Source: JACKAN01 sp964502735 (lineage in GTDB: Bacteria; Bdellovibrionota; Bdellovibrionia; Bdellovibrionales; UBA1609). Taken from it: a stretch of DNA of 64,000 nt. The position numbers and the translations under genes were made by a program. Positions 25,235 to 34,787 of the stretch are shown one piece after another (within the stretch, counting starts at the first letter, position 1; each line of letters starts with the position of its first letter). The stretch is taken from contig CAZCYD010000002.1 of NCBI GenBank assembly GCA_964502735.1, forward strand, positions 62,001-126,000, in the 5' to 3' direction. Under the pieces are notes generated by a model. That model did no database searches and had not been told where the DNA came from. It saw only the letters and a list, made by a program, of their open reading frames with translations.

Positions 25235-26965
25235 TCAATTTGAGACAGGAAAGCCAGATAAAAGTATGGTTTTTTTTATTAAAAGAGGAGAAAGTGCATC
25301 AATATATCGACTCGACTGAGAGTACTCTTGTAAATCAGGGTTATATGCACCACTTTGAGTCAGTATCATCTTGACCTCTGACAAAGTTAAGTGGGGTTGT
25401 TGGCTCCAAACAAGTGCCGCAATTCCCGCAACCAGTGGAGAGGCCATAGATGTGCCGTAGAGTCCTTGGATAAGGATTTCAGCTGGGTTTTTAGCATAAC
25501 TAGAAAAAAGAGGGAGTTCGCTGTCACCTCCTGGAGCGATAACTGTTACGGAGTTGGCACCGTAGTTCGAATAGGGAGCCAATAGTAAGCTGTGGCTAGA
25601 TCTTGCAGCGACAGAAATTATATTTTGATTTTGTAAGGAGGAGGGGTAGTTGGGAGTAAGGTCTGTATTCACCGGTAAACTAAAAAATGGGTCTCCATTT
25701 CCGGCAGCCACTGTCAACAATACATTTTTAGATTCGGCATACTCGACAGCCTCGATAAGTAAAGGGTGAGCTTCGTCATAGGTCCCAAAGGAGAGGTTGA
25801 TTATGTTGGCTCCAGCATCTACCGAATAGTAGATGGCCCCGACTATACTGGCTAGGTCACCACCAAAGGGGCTCATAGCTTTAACAGCGAGATATTTTGA
25901 CTCATTGGCTATACCAAATGTAGAGGCTGCAGCTAACCCTGTGACATGACTCCCATGTCCTTCGTCGTCAAATGGAAAGGGGTCGGTATTTACAAAATCA
26001 TAGCCCAAATAGTCGTCTACAAAGCCGTTGTCATCATCATCAATTTGGTTATTGGGAATCTCATTCTCGTTTATAAAGAGATTGGACGATAGATCTGGAT
26101 GATTGTAGTTAACTCCACTGTCAATAATGGCAATCAGTTGACCTTGTCCTCTTGAAATTTGCCAGGCTTCTTTAGCCTTCAACTCTTTTAGATGGTGAAA
26201 TAAAGAGAGATCTGTAGACTTGGATGCACCTTCTTGAATCTTTGAAGGAAGAATATAATTTTCATTTTTTGTTACGCTGAATGTTTTGCTCTCAAGAGTG
26301 CAAAAATTATTCTCATCTTGTGAAAGAAGGGACACCGTTATAAGCCCAAGTGCATCTGGGGTAAACTTCAGATTTTTACCTGTAGTTATTGTATTTTCCT
26401 GCCTAGAGTTTTTAGGACTCTCAATAGCCCAGGCATGCCTAAGAGTTCGGTTTTCAACAAGTTCCTTTGCTTTAAAATCAATTGTTGTGCCAAGCTCTAC
26501 CGTGTCAGTTTGATTTGCGCTCATAACGAGGATTTTTGCAAAAGGAGTGGTTTGATTATTTTTACAGTCGGAGGGCTGGGGAGCTAAATCTGAAATTCGC
26601 GTTGCGAGTTTCTCAAAGTGTTTTATGGCAATGTCGCTTGTGGTTTTATCTCTTAGATTTTGTGATTGAAAAAAAATATTGTGATACACATTTTCTTTTC
26701 TGGTGACGGCAATAATTTGATCTTGAGTTAACCCATATATTTCGTAAATATGGTGACTTGCATTGACAACTCTTATCTGGCTCTCCGGATATTTCGAGAC
26801 AAGTTTTGCTATTTGCTCTTGACGAAGATTATTGACCACCCACCCGACTTGAGCTTGGTTTGTCGGTGCGCGGGTTTGAATCTGTTCTGGGCGAATCACC
26901 AACTTGTGATCACAGGCCGAGATGAATAACCCTAATAGAAAGACCCAGTAGTGTGAGTTTATCAT
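25235..26965 (-). CDS. Subtilisin-like serine protease (S8), lipoprotein
   Basis: 576 residues. The N-terminal signal has a lipobox (LGLFISACDHK), so it is probably lipid-anchored. A propeptide-like region of about 230 residues precedes the catalytic domain. The triad is complete: Asp in IAIIDSGVNYNHPDL, His in EGHGSHVTGLAA, Ser in GTSMASPLVAGIAALVW; the oxyanion-side AAGNGDP is also present. The insert NENEIPNNQIDDDDNGFVDD is a common calcium-site-like loop in this subfamily. The likely role is extracellular or periplasmic proteolysis. Confidence 0.93.
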   Translation of the reverse strand: MINSHYWVFLLGLFISACDHKLVIRPEQIQTRAPTNQAQVGWVVNNLRQEQIAKLVSKYPESQIRVVNASHHIYEIYGLTQDQIIAVTRKENVYHNIFFQSQNLRDKTTSDIAIKHFEKLATRISDLAPQPSDCKNNQTTPFAKILVMSANQTDTVELGTTIDFKAKELVENRTLRHAWAIESPKNSRQENTITTGKNLKFTPDALGLITVSLLSQDENNFCTLESKTFSVTKNENYILPSKIQEGASKSTDLSLFHHLKELKAKEAWQISRGQGQLIAIIDSGVNYNHPDLSSNLFINENEIPNNQIDDDDNGFVDDYLGYDFVNTDPFPFDDEGHGSHVTGLAAASTFGIANESKYLAVKAMSPFGGDLASIVGAIYYSVDAGANIINLSFGTYDEAHPLLIEAVEYAESKNVLLTVAAGNGDPFFSLPVNTDLTPNYPSSLQNQNIISVAARSSHSLLLAPYSNYGANSVTVIAPGGDSELPLFSSYAKNPAEILIQGLYGTSMASPLVAGIAALVWSQQPHLTLSEVKMILTQSGAYNPDLQEYSQSSRYIDALSPLLIKKTILLSGFPVSN

Positions 26966-27028
26966 ATTCTCCCCCCTCCCCCGAAGAGTGAGCTTTGGAG
27001 ACAGAGACTACCTCAATGAATAAATTTA

Positions 27029-27046
27029 TTACAATTTAAAGTAATT
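27029..27046. promoter_or_regulatory. Possible LysR-type operator
   Basis: ATTAC-N8-GTAAT dyad upstream of the LysR-type regulator gene, between divergently oriented genes. It matches the T-N11-A form of LysR sites (TTACAATTTAAAGTAA). Autoregulation is only inferred. Confidence 0.3.
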
Positions 27047-27212
27047 TTTGCACAACATAAGAGGAGCTTATGTTGTTAAATTAACGAGTGATATCAGGAT
27101 ATTGAGAAAAAAGTTGGAAAAACCTGATAGTTTTTTTCAGATATGTAAGAATAATTTTCACTATTGCAAGGCGTTAGTTCCGTATGAATTGGAAAAAAGG
27201 TATATTGGCTTG

Positions 27213-28118
27213 GTGAATTTACAGCAATTAACTACATTTTGTACCGTCCTCAATGAGGGGAGTATGACTGCCGCAGCAGACAAACTCTATTTGACGCAAC
27301 CTGCGGTTAGCCAGCAAATTAGAAGTCTAGAAGAAGAACTCAATACGGCCTTACTAGTTAGGGGAGTTCGACAAGTTAAAGCGACAATGCAGGGACAGCT
27401 TCTTTACGACTATGCGAAGAAGATTCTCCATTTAACACAACAAGCAGAAGTGGCCGTGCAAACTATGTCGCAGCAAGTTTCTGGTAATCTCAACATTGGT
27501 ACCGAAAACTCATTAGGGCTCTATATGATTAGCCCAATAATCGGCATGTTCTTAAAGCACAACTCAAATCTCAAGATCAAGCTGGTTTACGGCTCATATC
27601 AGGAAATTTTGCGTAAAATGCGGGAAGGCTCCGTGGACTTAACAGTTCTTCCTGAGATCACAACTGGTGACAGTCAAGATTTAAAACAATTTGAAAGTCG
27701 ATTTTTGTTAAAAGATCAGATGGTTTTGGTAGGGGCTGGTCGCGACAGCTCATTACCCATAAAAATCGAGATAAAAGATCTTAATATTAAGCCCATAATC
27801 CTTTATTCGGAAATGTATAAAAAGTTTCATGATGATTTGAATCAAAAAATTAGAGAAAATAATTTGTTTATTAAACCTACATTTGAGTCTGATAATGTGG
27901 GGACTCTTAAGAGAGTTATTGAGTCGGGATTGGGTTGGGGATTTATGCCCGAGCATAGTATTCGCAAACAATTGAGATCAGGAAGGTTAACTCAGGTTCA
28001 AGTGGATGAAATTAGTGGTTTAACAAATATCAATATGTATTTTAAATCTACGGCTGAATACAAGAAAATTGCAGATGTATTTTACAGGGCTATTCAGCAG
28101 CAAGCCATTAGTAAGTAA
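27213..28118 (+). CDS. LysR-family transcriptional regulator
   Basis: The winged-helix DNA-binding domain begins NLQQLTTFCTVLNEGSMTAAADKLYLTQPAVSQQIRSLE, followed by the effector-binding domain (LNIGTENSLGLYMISPII onward). I placed the start at GTG 27213 (TTG 27210 is equally possible) because LysR proteins begin 2-4 residues before this helix. The frame is open upstream to 27048, which would add 55 residues unlike the family. The C-terminal half has GLGWGFMPEHSI, typical of the second effector lobe. Effector and targets are unknown; its nearest divergent neighbour is the S8 protease. Confidence 0.88.
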   Translation: MNLQQLTTFCTVLNEGSMTAAADKLYLTQPAVSQQIRSLEEELNTALLVRGVRQVKATMQGQLLYDYAKKILHLTQQAEVAVQTMSQQVSGNLNIGTENSLGLYMISPIIGMFLKHNSNLKIKLVYGSYQEILRKMREGSVDLTVLPEITTGDSQDLKQFESRFLLKDQMVLVGAGRDSSLPIKIEIKDLNIKPIILYSEMYKKFHDDLNQKIRENNLFIKPTFESDNVGTLKRVIESGLGWGFMPEHSIRKQLRSGRLTQVQVDEISGLTNINMYFKSTAEYKKIADVFYRAIQQQAISK

Positions 28119-28136
28119 GTAGTGATATTCAAATCT

Positions 28137-28979
28137 CTATAAAATCACACCGAATGGAATTCCTTGGCGCGAGGCTACGATTTTAATAATCTCGGCGGCA
28201 GTTTCTTCAAGAGCTCTATCTGTAACATTAAACACGGGCCATCTACGATTCTGTTTGTAGACACTTAATGCATAATCTATTTCTTGGCTGATGTGACTTA
28301 GGCTTGCATATTCACCAGCCGGGTCTTGACCGAACTTTTCTAGACGTTTTCTTCTAATTCTCAATAAACTATCTGTATCGATTATAAGTCCTACTATTTT
28401 TTTCTGATCAATTTTGAAAATTTCGTCGGGCAATTTTTGATTATACACCAAGGGAATATTGGCAACTTTCCAACCCTTATGTGATAAAAAAATGGAAAGG
28501 GGAGTTTTGCTAGTTCGACTTATGCCGACTAGGACAATGTCTGCCATGTCAAGATCCGTAAGTAGTTTCCCATCGTCATGTTTAACGGTGTATTCAATGG
28601 CTTCAATTCTTTTAAAATAGCGCTCATCTACAGAGCGAAGGAGTCCCGCTCTTTTTGTTGAGTTATCTTCTCCAAAGTAGAGATTAAGATCTTCAAGAAT
28701 TGGTCCCAATAAGTCTATGTGTAAGATTCCCTTGTTAGCGCAAGACTCCTTAATTTTTAAACGAAGCCCTTCGCTAACAACGGTGTGAACGACAAGGCCT
28801 TGATTGACAAAAACTTGCTCGACAGCACTATCTACCTGCTCTTCAGTTCGTATATTTTTGCAGCGAATGATATTGGCATTAATATTGGGGTATTGAACCA
28901 ATGCTGCCCGAATCATTGTCATAGCGGTTTCACCAGTGCCGTCTGAAATTATGTAAATTGTCTTGTCAGAATTTGTCAT
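28137..28979 (-). CDS. Bifunctional kinase/pyrophosphorylase regulating PEP synthase or PPDK
   Basis: 280 residues of the DUF299/PpsR family. These proteins use ADP to phosphorylate, and Pi to dephosphorylate, the swivelling domain of PEP synthase or pyruvate phosphate dikinase. N-terminal IYIISDGTGETAMTM and the P-loop-like VGISRTSKTPLSIFLSHKG are characteristic; the C-terminal R...Y.S region is also typical. The target enzyme is not in the window, so whether PEP synthase or PPDK is controlled cannot be said. It follows the unknown gene at 28980 without a gap. Confidence 0.92.
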   Translation of the reverse strand: MTNSDKTIYIISDGTGETAMTMIRAALVQYPNINANIIRCKNIRTEEQVDSAVEQVFVNQGLVVHTVVSEGLRLKIKESCANKGILHIDLLGPILEDLNLYFGEDNSTKRAGLLRSVDERYFKRIEAIEYTVKHDDGKLLTDLDMADIVLVGISRTSKTPLSIFLSHKGWKVANIPLVYNQKLPDEIFKIDQKKIVGLIIDTDSLLRIRRKRLEKFGQDPAGEYASLSHISQEIDYALSVYKQNRRWPVFNVTDRALEETAAEIIKIVASRQGIPFGVIL

Positions 28980-29477
28980 TTAAATAATGTGCGCCTGTTT
29001 TTGATTGGGAACAAGTGTAATATCAGCGGTTAAGTTTTTATCTGGCCACAGACTCATAAAATCAACAATAGGAAAATTAACAGGAAGAAATATTCTAAAA
29101 TTAGGTTTAAGTAGTTTTTTCCACACTTCAAAAATGCTTTCTACCCATTTCTGGAAATCATTGTCGTAGATAGGCACAATAACTATCATTTTACATGGTA
29201 AAAACTTTTCACAAGAGATCATTCTAAGTGTCGAAGTTTTATTGTGGGCCCTTAGCTCCATATTGTACTCTTGAAGAAAACTAATAAACTCAGGAGTAAC
29301 TTGAACGGGTTTGTGACTTTCAGTTTTAGAAATTAGAAAATTCAAATACCAGTCTAATTTTTTTTTCCAATCGGACTCATGACCCTGGGGCATTATCCAA
29401 AGGGTCGAGCCAGGTCCTAGTGCTCCAGTTTGAAATAGAGTTTGTGGACCTTTTTGTGGTATAAAATTCTCACTCAT
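28980..29477 (-). CDS. Conserved-looking hypothetical protein between nusB and the PEP regulator
   Basis: I prefer the ATG at 29477 (MSENFIPQKG), which overlaps the nusB stop by 8 bp; the frame can extend to 29516. The product is about 165 residues and soluble, with a possible alpha/beta core (RMISCEKFLPCKMIVIVPIYDNDFQKWVESIF ... FRIFLPVNFPIVDF). I recognise no motif. Tight packing with nrdR-nusB and the downstream kinase gene indicates it is expressed with them. Confidence 0.7.
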   Translation of the reverse strand: MSENFIPQKGPQTLFQTGALGPGSTLWIMPQGHESDWKKKLDWYLNFLISKTESHKPVQVTPEFISFLQEYNMELRAHNKTSTLRMISCEKFLPCKMIVIVPIYDNDFQKWVESIFEVWKKLLKPNFRIFLPVNFPIVDFMSLWPDKNLTADITLVPNQKQAHII

Positions 29478-29910
29478 ACTGAGGGGAGTCCTTGGCGGCT
29501 TGATCCAAAATGCCATTTATAAAACTGGCAGAGTCTTCAGATCCAAATTTTTTCGCTATTTCTACGGCTTCATTAATTATGACACTAATGGGTACTTCGT
29601 TAGAAAGGTATTTAATTTCTACAATGGCAAAACGGAGGATGTTTTTATCAACGCCTCCCATTCTTGCGAGGGTCCAGTTTCGACTTAAAGACTGTATGGT
29701 TTCATCAATTTGAGAGGCTTTCTGATCGTAATGTTTAGCAATTTTCTCTGAAAATTCATAAACTTCGGGTTCAATGGCAAAAATACTTTTTAGACGATTT
29801 AAGGACTCCAGCAGACTCTGGCATTTAATGTAGTCTTGCTGAAAAAGGGCTTGTAAAATGAGTTCTCTAGATTGTCTTCTTTTGGAACTCTTAGTGTTTG
29901 AAAAATTCAT
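29470..29910 (-). CDS. nusB: Transcription antitermination factor NusB
   Basis: 146-residue all-helical protein that, with NusE (S10), binds boxA RNA in rRNA antitermination. Typical segments: SRELILQALFQQDY at the N-terminus, then DETIQSLSRNWTLARMGGVDKNILRFAIVEI and PISVIINEAVEIAKKFGSEDSASFINGILD. It overlaps nrdR by 4 bp at its start. The nrdR-nusB order is common in bacteria. Confidence 0.94.
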   Translation of the reverse strand: MNFSNTKSSKRRQSRELILQALFQQDYIKCQSLLESLNRLKSIFAIEPEVYEFSEKIAKHYDQKASQIDETIQSLSRNWTLARMGGVDKNILRFAIVEIKYLSNEVPISVIINEAVEIAKKFGSEDSASFINGILDQAAKDSPQYE

Positions 29911-30362
29911 ACTTGAGTTGTGCTTTCAGATTCAAGAGTTTTAACAAATTCATGAATATCTTTAAATGTTTTGTAGACACTGGCAAATCTCACATAAGCC
30001 ACGTCGTCAGTTTTTCTAAGCTCTTCCATAACCCAATGCCCTATTCTTGTCGAGTGAATCTCGTTTTCTTGATTATCTACAACTTTTTGACAAATTCGCT
30101 CAACAATAGACTCAATTTTTGGTAGAGAGACATCTCTTTTCATACAGGCAAGTTGTAAGCCTCTACGGAGTTTACTTTTGTCAAAAGGTTCTCGTCGCCC
30201 ATCTTTTTTAATGACATGAGGGAGGCTCTTTAAAATAATTTCCAGGGTTGTAAAGCGATTTTTACATTCGAGGCACTCTCTACGCCTGCGAATACCTCCA
30301 TCTTTTTGAATTCTTGTATCTAAAACTCGGTTGTTGTCGTTTTCGCAGCTAGGACATTTCAT
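29907..30362 (-). CDS. nrdR: Transcriptional repressor NrdR of ribonucleotide reductase genes
   Basis: 151 residues. The N-terminal zinc ribbon MKCPSCENDN...RRRECLECKNRFTT is followed by an ATP-cone (VIKKDGRREPFDKSKLRRGLQLAC onward). NrdR binds NrdR boxes upstream of nrd genes according to (d)ATP status. No nrd gene and no obvious NrdR box are in the window. It heads the nrdR-nusB-unknown-kinase operon on the minus strand. Confidence 0.96.
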   Translation of the reverse strand: MKCPSCENDNNRVLDTRIQKDGGIRRRRECLECKNRFTTLEIILKSLPHVIKKDGRREPFDKSKLRRGLQLACMKRDVSLPKIESIVERICQKVVDNQENEIHSTRIGHWVMEELRKTDDVAYVRFASVYKTFKDIHEFVKTLESESTTQV

Positions 30363-30544
30363 AATTAGAAAAATTTTTAGGATAGATTTTCAATGGGGTC
30401 AAGAAACGGCCTTCTTCTACTTGAAGAATCTCGTCAGCTATGGCAGAACCTGTAATGCACTGTATCTATATTTTATTTATGAACCCCATGAAATATGGAC
30501 GTCCCAAATAAAAGGGCCCCTGAATCGTGGGTTGTGGAGTTCTC

Positions 30545-31204
30545 ATGAGGATTTTTGCGATTTCATTTGTGGCTTTGTGTCTTTATTCGTGCGGAATGCA
30601 GCCCTTGCTGGCCAGCAAGATCAGCCAGACTCAAACAGGTAAGTCTGAGGCGGATAAGTACTTTACAAAAAGGTCCAAGAACAACAGATCTGCGCCAAAG
30701 GGTGAGGTCCGGGGACCATCGGGCGTGGGGGCTCCTAGATACCTAGCACTTCAGTTTGGTTTGTTTACTAGCGAAGACACTTACAGATGGGGAAAAGAAA
30801 ATAAAGACAATGTCGGACAATATCTTGTTGGAGTGACATATAGAATGGGGGAGTGGACAAACTCTATGGACCTTGCATTGAGGGCCGATGTCGTCTCTTA
30901 CAAAATGGATGGCAGGGAGCCCATTAAATTGAGTTTAATGCCTATAGTGACATTTCCCGATGCCCGTTCAGGTTTTCCACTATACTTTGGTGCAGGGCTT
31001 GGTTTAGGTGTGTTTTTTAAGCAATTGGACAACGAGTCCGCTTTGTCTTTTGACAACCAACTTTTGGTGGGAACACGGTTTTTTAATTTAATTGAAGGTT
31101 TGGGGTTGATATTTGAAGTCGGCCTTAAGAACCAACTTTTAATTCTGTCTGATGGGCAACACAACGGGGTTTACGGATCGTTTGGTGGAGTGTTCGTTTT
31201 TTAA
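30545..31204 (+). CDS. Putative outer-membrane or periplasmic lipoprotein with beta-rich domain
   Basis: I chose ATG 30545 because GGAG lies a few nt upstream and the product then has a lipoprotein signal (MRIFAISFVALCLYSCGM); TTG/GTG-type starts upstream would spoil it. After a basic linker (about residues 30-55) come alternating beta-strand-like segments with aromatic ends (RYLALQFGLF, YLVGVTYRMGEW, FPLYFGAGLGLGVFF, VYGSFGGVFVF), as in small outer-membrane barrels. No family is assigned. Its TAA overlaps the rsmB start by 1 bp. Confidence 0.65.
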   Translation: MRIFAISFVALCLYSCGMQPLLASKISQTQTGKSEADKYFTKRSKNNRSAPKGEVRGPSGVGAPRYLALQFGLFTSEDTYRWGKENKDNVGQYLVGVTYRMGEWTNSMDLALRADVVSYKMDGREPIKLSLMPIVTFPDARSGFPLYFGAGLGLGVFFKQLDNESALSFDNQLLVGTRFFNLIEGLGLIFEVGLKNQLLILSDGQHNGVYGSFGGVFVF

Positions 31205-32424
31205 TGGAAAAATTTATTCGTTGGCCGCAAATGGCTGCAGTAGTTAAAATACTCAGAGAGGTATTTGAAGAACATAAATACTCCGACAAGATTTTAGAAA
31301 AAGAATTTAAAATAAATAAAAAATGGGGGGCCAATGACCGTAGGGTCATTGCCGAGGCGACCTATGATATCTTGAGATGGTGGCGCAGACTCCACTTTTA
31401 TTTGAATATGGATTGGACGAGTAAGAAATCGAGTGGGGATTATTGGCGCTTGACACTGACCTGGATGTGCTGGAGAGGATATCAGGCTCCCTCTTGGGAA
31501 GTGGCAAAAGATTTTGATTGGCAGTGGGTTGTAAACAGAATAGCTACGCATGAGCCCGCAGCCGCTGATAAGCATTCAGTACCGGATGATCTTTATGCTC
31601 TTGGGAGTTCTGAACTTTTAGATAAATGGGAATCGTATTTGAGTGTACTCAACGAGCAGGCACCAGTTTTTTTAAGGACAAACACCATTAAGATAAACCG
31701 GGAAAATCTTTTAGAAGGATTAAAGTCAGAGGGGGTGGAGGTTGCACCTTCGGAAGGTGAGAGCGCCATTGTACTGACTAAACGATCCAATGTTTTTCTG
31801 ACTGAGAGTTTTAAGAAGGGTTATTTTGAAGTGCAAGACATAGGTTCTCAGGCTATTTCTAGATTTGTAGACCCTAAACCTGGGGATAGGGTTATTGATG
31901 CTTGTGCGGGAGCTGGCGGTAAAAGTTTACATATGGCCGCACTAATGAAAAACAAAGGGAAAATTATCGCTTTAGACATTCATGATTGGAAGTTGAAAGA
32001 GCTTGCCAAAAGAGCTAAACGTGGAGGGGTTGACGTTATTGAATGTAGAAGCTTGGCCGAAACAAAAGCGGTAAAAAGACTTGCGGGTCAAGCGGATAAG
32101 CTTTTGTTGGATGTGCCGTGTACAGGACTGGGGGTTTTGAAAAGGAATCCCGACACAAAGTGGAAATTCAGTCTAGAAAAGTTTAGAGACATATGTGGCT
32201 TACAACAAGATATCTTACAGCAATATAGTCATATGGTAAAGGTTGGTGGGGAGATGGTTTATTCCACGTGTAGCATTCTTCCTTCTGAAAACCAAAATCA
32301 AGTGGAGTCTTTTTTAAATTCTGACGTTGGAAAAAACTGGGCTCCTCTTGCAGAAAAAATCTTGCCTCCAATGTCAAATGGGAATGACGGCTTCTACATG
32401 TCTAAGTTAATTAGAAAGGAATAG
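31204..32424 (+). CDS. rsmB: 16S rRNA m5C methyltransferase (RsmB/NOL1/NOP2/Sun family)
   Basis: 406 residues. An N-terminal NusB-like helical domain (KILREVFEEHKYSDKILEKE ... RRVIAEATYDILR) precedes the SAM-dependent methyltransferase domain. SAM motif DACAGAGGKSLHMA, acidic LDIHDWKL, catalytic motif LLDVPCTGLGVLKRNPDTKW and the second Cys motif YSTCSILPSENQNQVESFL are all present. It should methylate a cytosine of 16S rRNA; RsmB is chosen over RsmF by the N-terminal domain. ATG overlaps the previous stop. Confidence 0.88.
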   Translation: MEKFIRWPQMAAVVKILREVFEEHKYSDKILEKEFKINKKWGANDRRVIAEATYDILRWWRRLHFYLNMDWTSKKSSGDYWRLTLTWMCWRGYQAPSWEVAKDFDWQWVVNRIATHEPAAADKHSVPDDLYALGSSELLDKWESYLSVLNEQAPVFLRTNTIKINRENLLEGLKSEGVEVAPSEGESAIVLTKRSNVFLTESFKKGYFEVQDIGSQAISRFVDPKPGDRVIDACAGAGGKSLHMAALMKNKGKIIALDIHDWKLKELAKRAKRGGVDVIECRSLAETKAVKRLAGQADKLLLDVPCTGLGVLKRNPDTKWKFSLEKFRDICGLQQDILQQYSHMVKVGGEMVYSTCSILPSENQNQVESFLNSDVGKNWAPLAEKILPPMSNGNDGFYMSKLIRKE

Positions 32425-32480
32425 TTGAAGTCACAAACTTCAGAAATTTGTAAAAAAAGAAATAATTTTAGTGCTACATT

Positions 32481-33377
32481 TTATATTGAAACTGAGGAAG
32501 TCGGTGTCAGCCAATTCGTTATAATTTCAGTATAGTCAAAGCTGGGGTCCAGTTGCTCTGTGTATTCAAGTGTTGGTTGGATTAGTGATTCAGGCTGATC
32601 TATAAAATTTGTAAAAGCTGTTCGAACAGAGTCTAAAACAATTTTGCTCGACGGGTTCACGTCAGGGTAAAGAATGTTTAGGCGAACGGCAACTTCTGCG
32701 ATCTGTGCCGCTATGTAGTCGACCTCTCCAATATTTGCAGCCTTTTTTGCATCATAGAGAGACTGAGTGACAGTTTTAAGATAATCTCTAATAACATTGC
32801 GAGACATTTGAGCGTTGAGGCTCAGAGATCTATTAGTACGAAAATATTGCTGCTCCAGAAAGCTGTGTGATTTGTCATTTTCTTGGTGTTGACCAGTGGC
32901 TTTATAGGCCATAGCTCTTATCTTGGACTGTAGAGGTTCCCAGAATGGTGCCCCCACTACATAGACTCCCAAACTGGTAATTTGACTTAAGAATGTGGCA
33001 ACAAAGTAGGAAAGTGCAGGGTTGCTTTCACCTGTGAGGCTGGCGAGAACAGCGGCAACAGAGGACGAACTCAGCATAATGGCGGCAATCGCGGCGTAGG
33101 CTTTTCCTTTGGTGTCAATTAAATGATCAAAAACAGTTTTGTGCACAAAATCAGTTTGGCAGCCTTGTTGAGGGCTACATTTTTCTTCTAACTGAGCAGA
33201 GATAGACAAACTGGCTTCAAGGATCTGTTCGTCATTAGATTCGTGGAACAGTTTGCTGTTGGACGCGGCCTTAATTAGATTTTCATTGCAGGAAGAAGGA
33301 GCCGACTGAAGAGTTGTGGCAACCGAGGTTAGAACAAGTATAAAAACAACAAACCATGATATGAAGCCAAATCGCAT
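32481..33377 (-). CDS. Secreted or membrane protein of unknown function
   Basis: 298 residues. N-terminal signal or anchor FISWFVVFILVLTSVATTL, two Cys near residues 29 and 68-77 (SSCNEN, EEKCSPQQGCQ), then two hydrophobic segments (AAIAAIMLSSSSVAAVLASL, YFVATFLSQITSLGVYVVGAPF). The C-terminal half is helical and polar. It is convergent with rsmB, with a weak TGAAGT/ACTTCA hairpin between them. No known family. Confidence 0.65.
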   Translation of the reverse strand: MRFGFISWFVVFILVLTSVATTLQSAPSSCNENLIKAASNSKLFHESNDEQILEASLSISAQLEEKCSPQQGCQTDFVHKTVFDHLIDTKGKAYAAIAAIMLSSSSVAAVLASLTGESNPALSYFVATFLSQITSLGVYVVGAPFWEPLQSKIRAMAYKATGQHQENDKSHSFLEQQYFRTNRSLSLNAQMSRNVIRDYLKTVTQSLYDAKKAANIGEVDYIAAQIAEVAVRLNILYPDVNPSSKIVLDSVRTAFTNFIDQPESLIQPTLEYTEQLDPSFDYTEIITNWLTPTSSVSI

Positions 33378-33613
33378 TGGAACTTTTTATTGATCTCACA
33401 ATTTAAAGTCAATTTATAGAGGAAGGGAACGAAGAGTGACACTTTCGGTCACATATTTTGAAAGCTATTCTCAAAAAACCTCTGTATGAGGGCTCAAAAT
33501 CAAATTATAGAACTCTAATGTCAATTCGAGAGTGGATGACTTCTTGCTTAAAAAAATATGTCACTTAGAGGTTGAGGCTAGTGGCAGGACAATGTATTGA
33601 AGGGGAAGGTAAG

Positions 33614-34771
33614 ATGTACGTATTGAAGAAGATTTGGGCACTCATAGTTATTAAAGGCAGCTTGTTTCTCGGCTTTTTAGCTCAGGCGGATTACTACGAT
33701 GTGGGTTTGCGGGATATCAGGTTTCAAGAGTTTAACTTTTACAACGTCAATACAGAAACTGGTAAGCATATTCAGAGCCTTTATACGAAGTATGAAGCTT
33801 TAAAAAAAATTGATTTTTACCATTTACCTGATGATTTTGATCCGATAATTGACGAGGTCTACGAGTACATTCAAAAAAACTCTAACCAATACAAGGGGCC
33901 TTCAGAATCCGACCCGAACGGATTTTACGTTGGTCTTAATGGAGTTCGAAATGGAAAGGGCTTTACGTTCGACAAAAAAGAATTGCCAACCAAAATAGTG
34001 CGTTTGGCATTTTGCTTTGGTCTTGATCCCATTGTTTATACAGGTTTGTTAAATCAAGAGTCTAAGTTTTCGACAAATGCTTTGAGCCCAACCAAGGCCT
34101 CTGGATTCTCTCAGTTAACTACTATCGCCATAGTTGAAGTCAGTGAGCAGCTTGGTTTGCTCGGCCCAGCATATGCCTCAGACGGGGCTGAAGAGGCTTT
34201 AAATCAGTACATAAATTGCTACTATAAAGGATACGACAAAAAATGGGTGAACATGTGGGAGGATGGAACAATTCCTGCCGGTAAAGAGGCCTATCGAGGA
34301 GGAAATATTGGAGATGGGAGGTCCTGGCTTTATGTTTCAGGAAGTAAAGCCTGGTTGAATGAAGACCCTGATCGCAATCTTGTTTATGGCGCTGCTTACT
34401 TTAAAGCTATGCTCAATCGTTCGGGTATAGGCGGAAACTACTATCGTGCATTAGCCAGATACAACGTAGCCGAGCAACAGGTTTATACCAGTAAAATAAG
34501 AAGGTACTATAATGATTTATCTCCAGGTGTTTCAAGCCGAATCAACGTAAGAGGGGGCTTTCAACGCATTCATCTTGAGAATTTAGAGTTTGATCTCTCA
34601 GGTTTCGGGGAGAATCGTGAAAGTTATAGGTGCAGAGTTCCTGTTAATGATGGGAGCTTGCAAGCTTTTGAGATGTTAAAAGAATTTTATTCAGAAAATG
34701 ACCTCTTGAAGGGGGTTATGAGTCACTGGCTAGAGAGTAATTTCTGCGATAATAAACTGATTTCATTGTAA
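33614..34771 (+). CDS. Lytic-transglycosylase-like secreted protein
   Basis: From ATG 33614 (GGAAGG just upstream) the protein starts with a signal peptide (YVLKKIWALIVIKGSLFLGFLAQA). The central part GLDPIVYTGLLNQESKFSTNALSPTKASGFSQLTTIAI fits the SLT goose-lysozyme-like fold: ES with the catalytic Glu and SPTKASGFSQ in place of the usual SxxGAxGLMQ. A later segment, YRALARYNVAEQ, fits the AxxxYNxG helix. The usual GLMQ is changed to GFSQL, so activity is likely but not certain. It would cleave peptidoglycan glycan strands. Confidence 0.75.
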   Translation: MYVLKKIWALIVIKGSLFLGFLAQADYYDVGLRDIRFQEFNFYNVNTETGKHIQSLYTKYEALKKIDFYHLPDDFDPIIDEVYEYIQKNSNQYKGPSESDPNGFYVGLNGVRNGKGFTFDKKELPTKIVRLAFCFGLDPIVYTGLLNQESKFSTNALSPTKASGFSQLTTIAIVEVSEQLGLLGPAYASDGAEEALNQYINCYYKGYDKKWVNMWEDGTIPAGKEAYRGGNIGDGRSWLYVSGSKAWLNEDPDRNLVYGAAYFKAMLNRSGIGGNYYRALARYNVAEQQVYTSKIRRYYNDLSPGVSSRINVRGGFQRIHLENLEFDLSGFGENRESYRCRVPVNDGSLQAFEMLKEFYSENDLLKGVMSHWLESNFCDNKLISL

Positions 34772-34787
34772 AAATAAGGAATCACTT

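Noticed and set aside
27048..27212. 55-residue N-terminal extension of the LysR regulator
   Set aside because: LysR proteins start just before the helix-turn-helix; the upstream frame shows no similarity and contains the likely promoter and operator.
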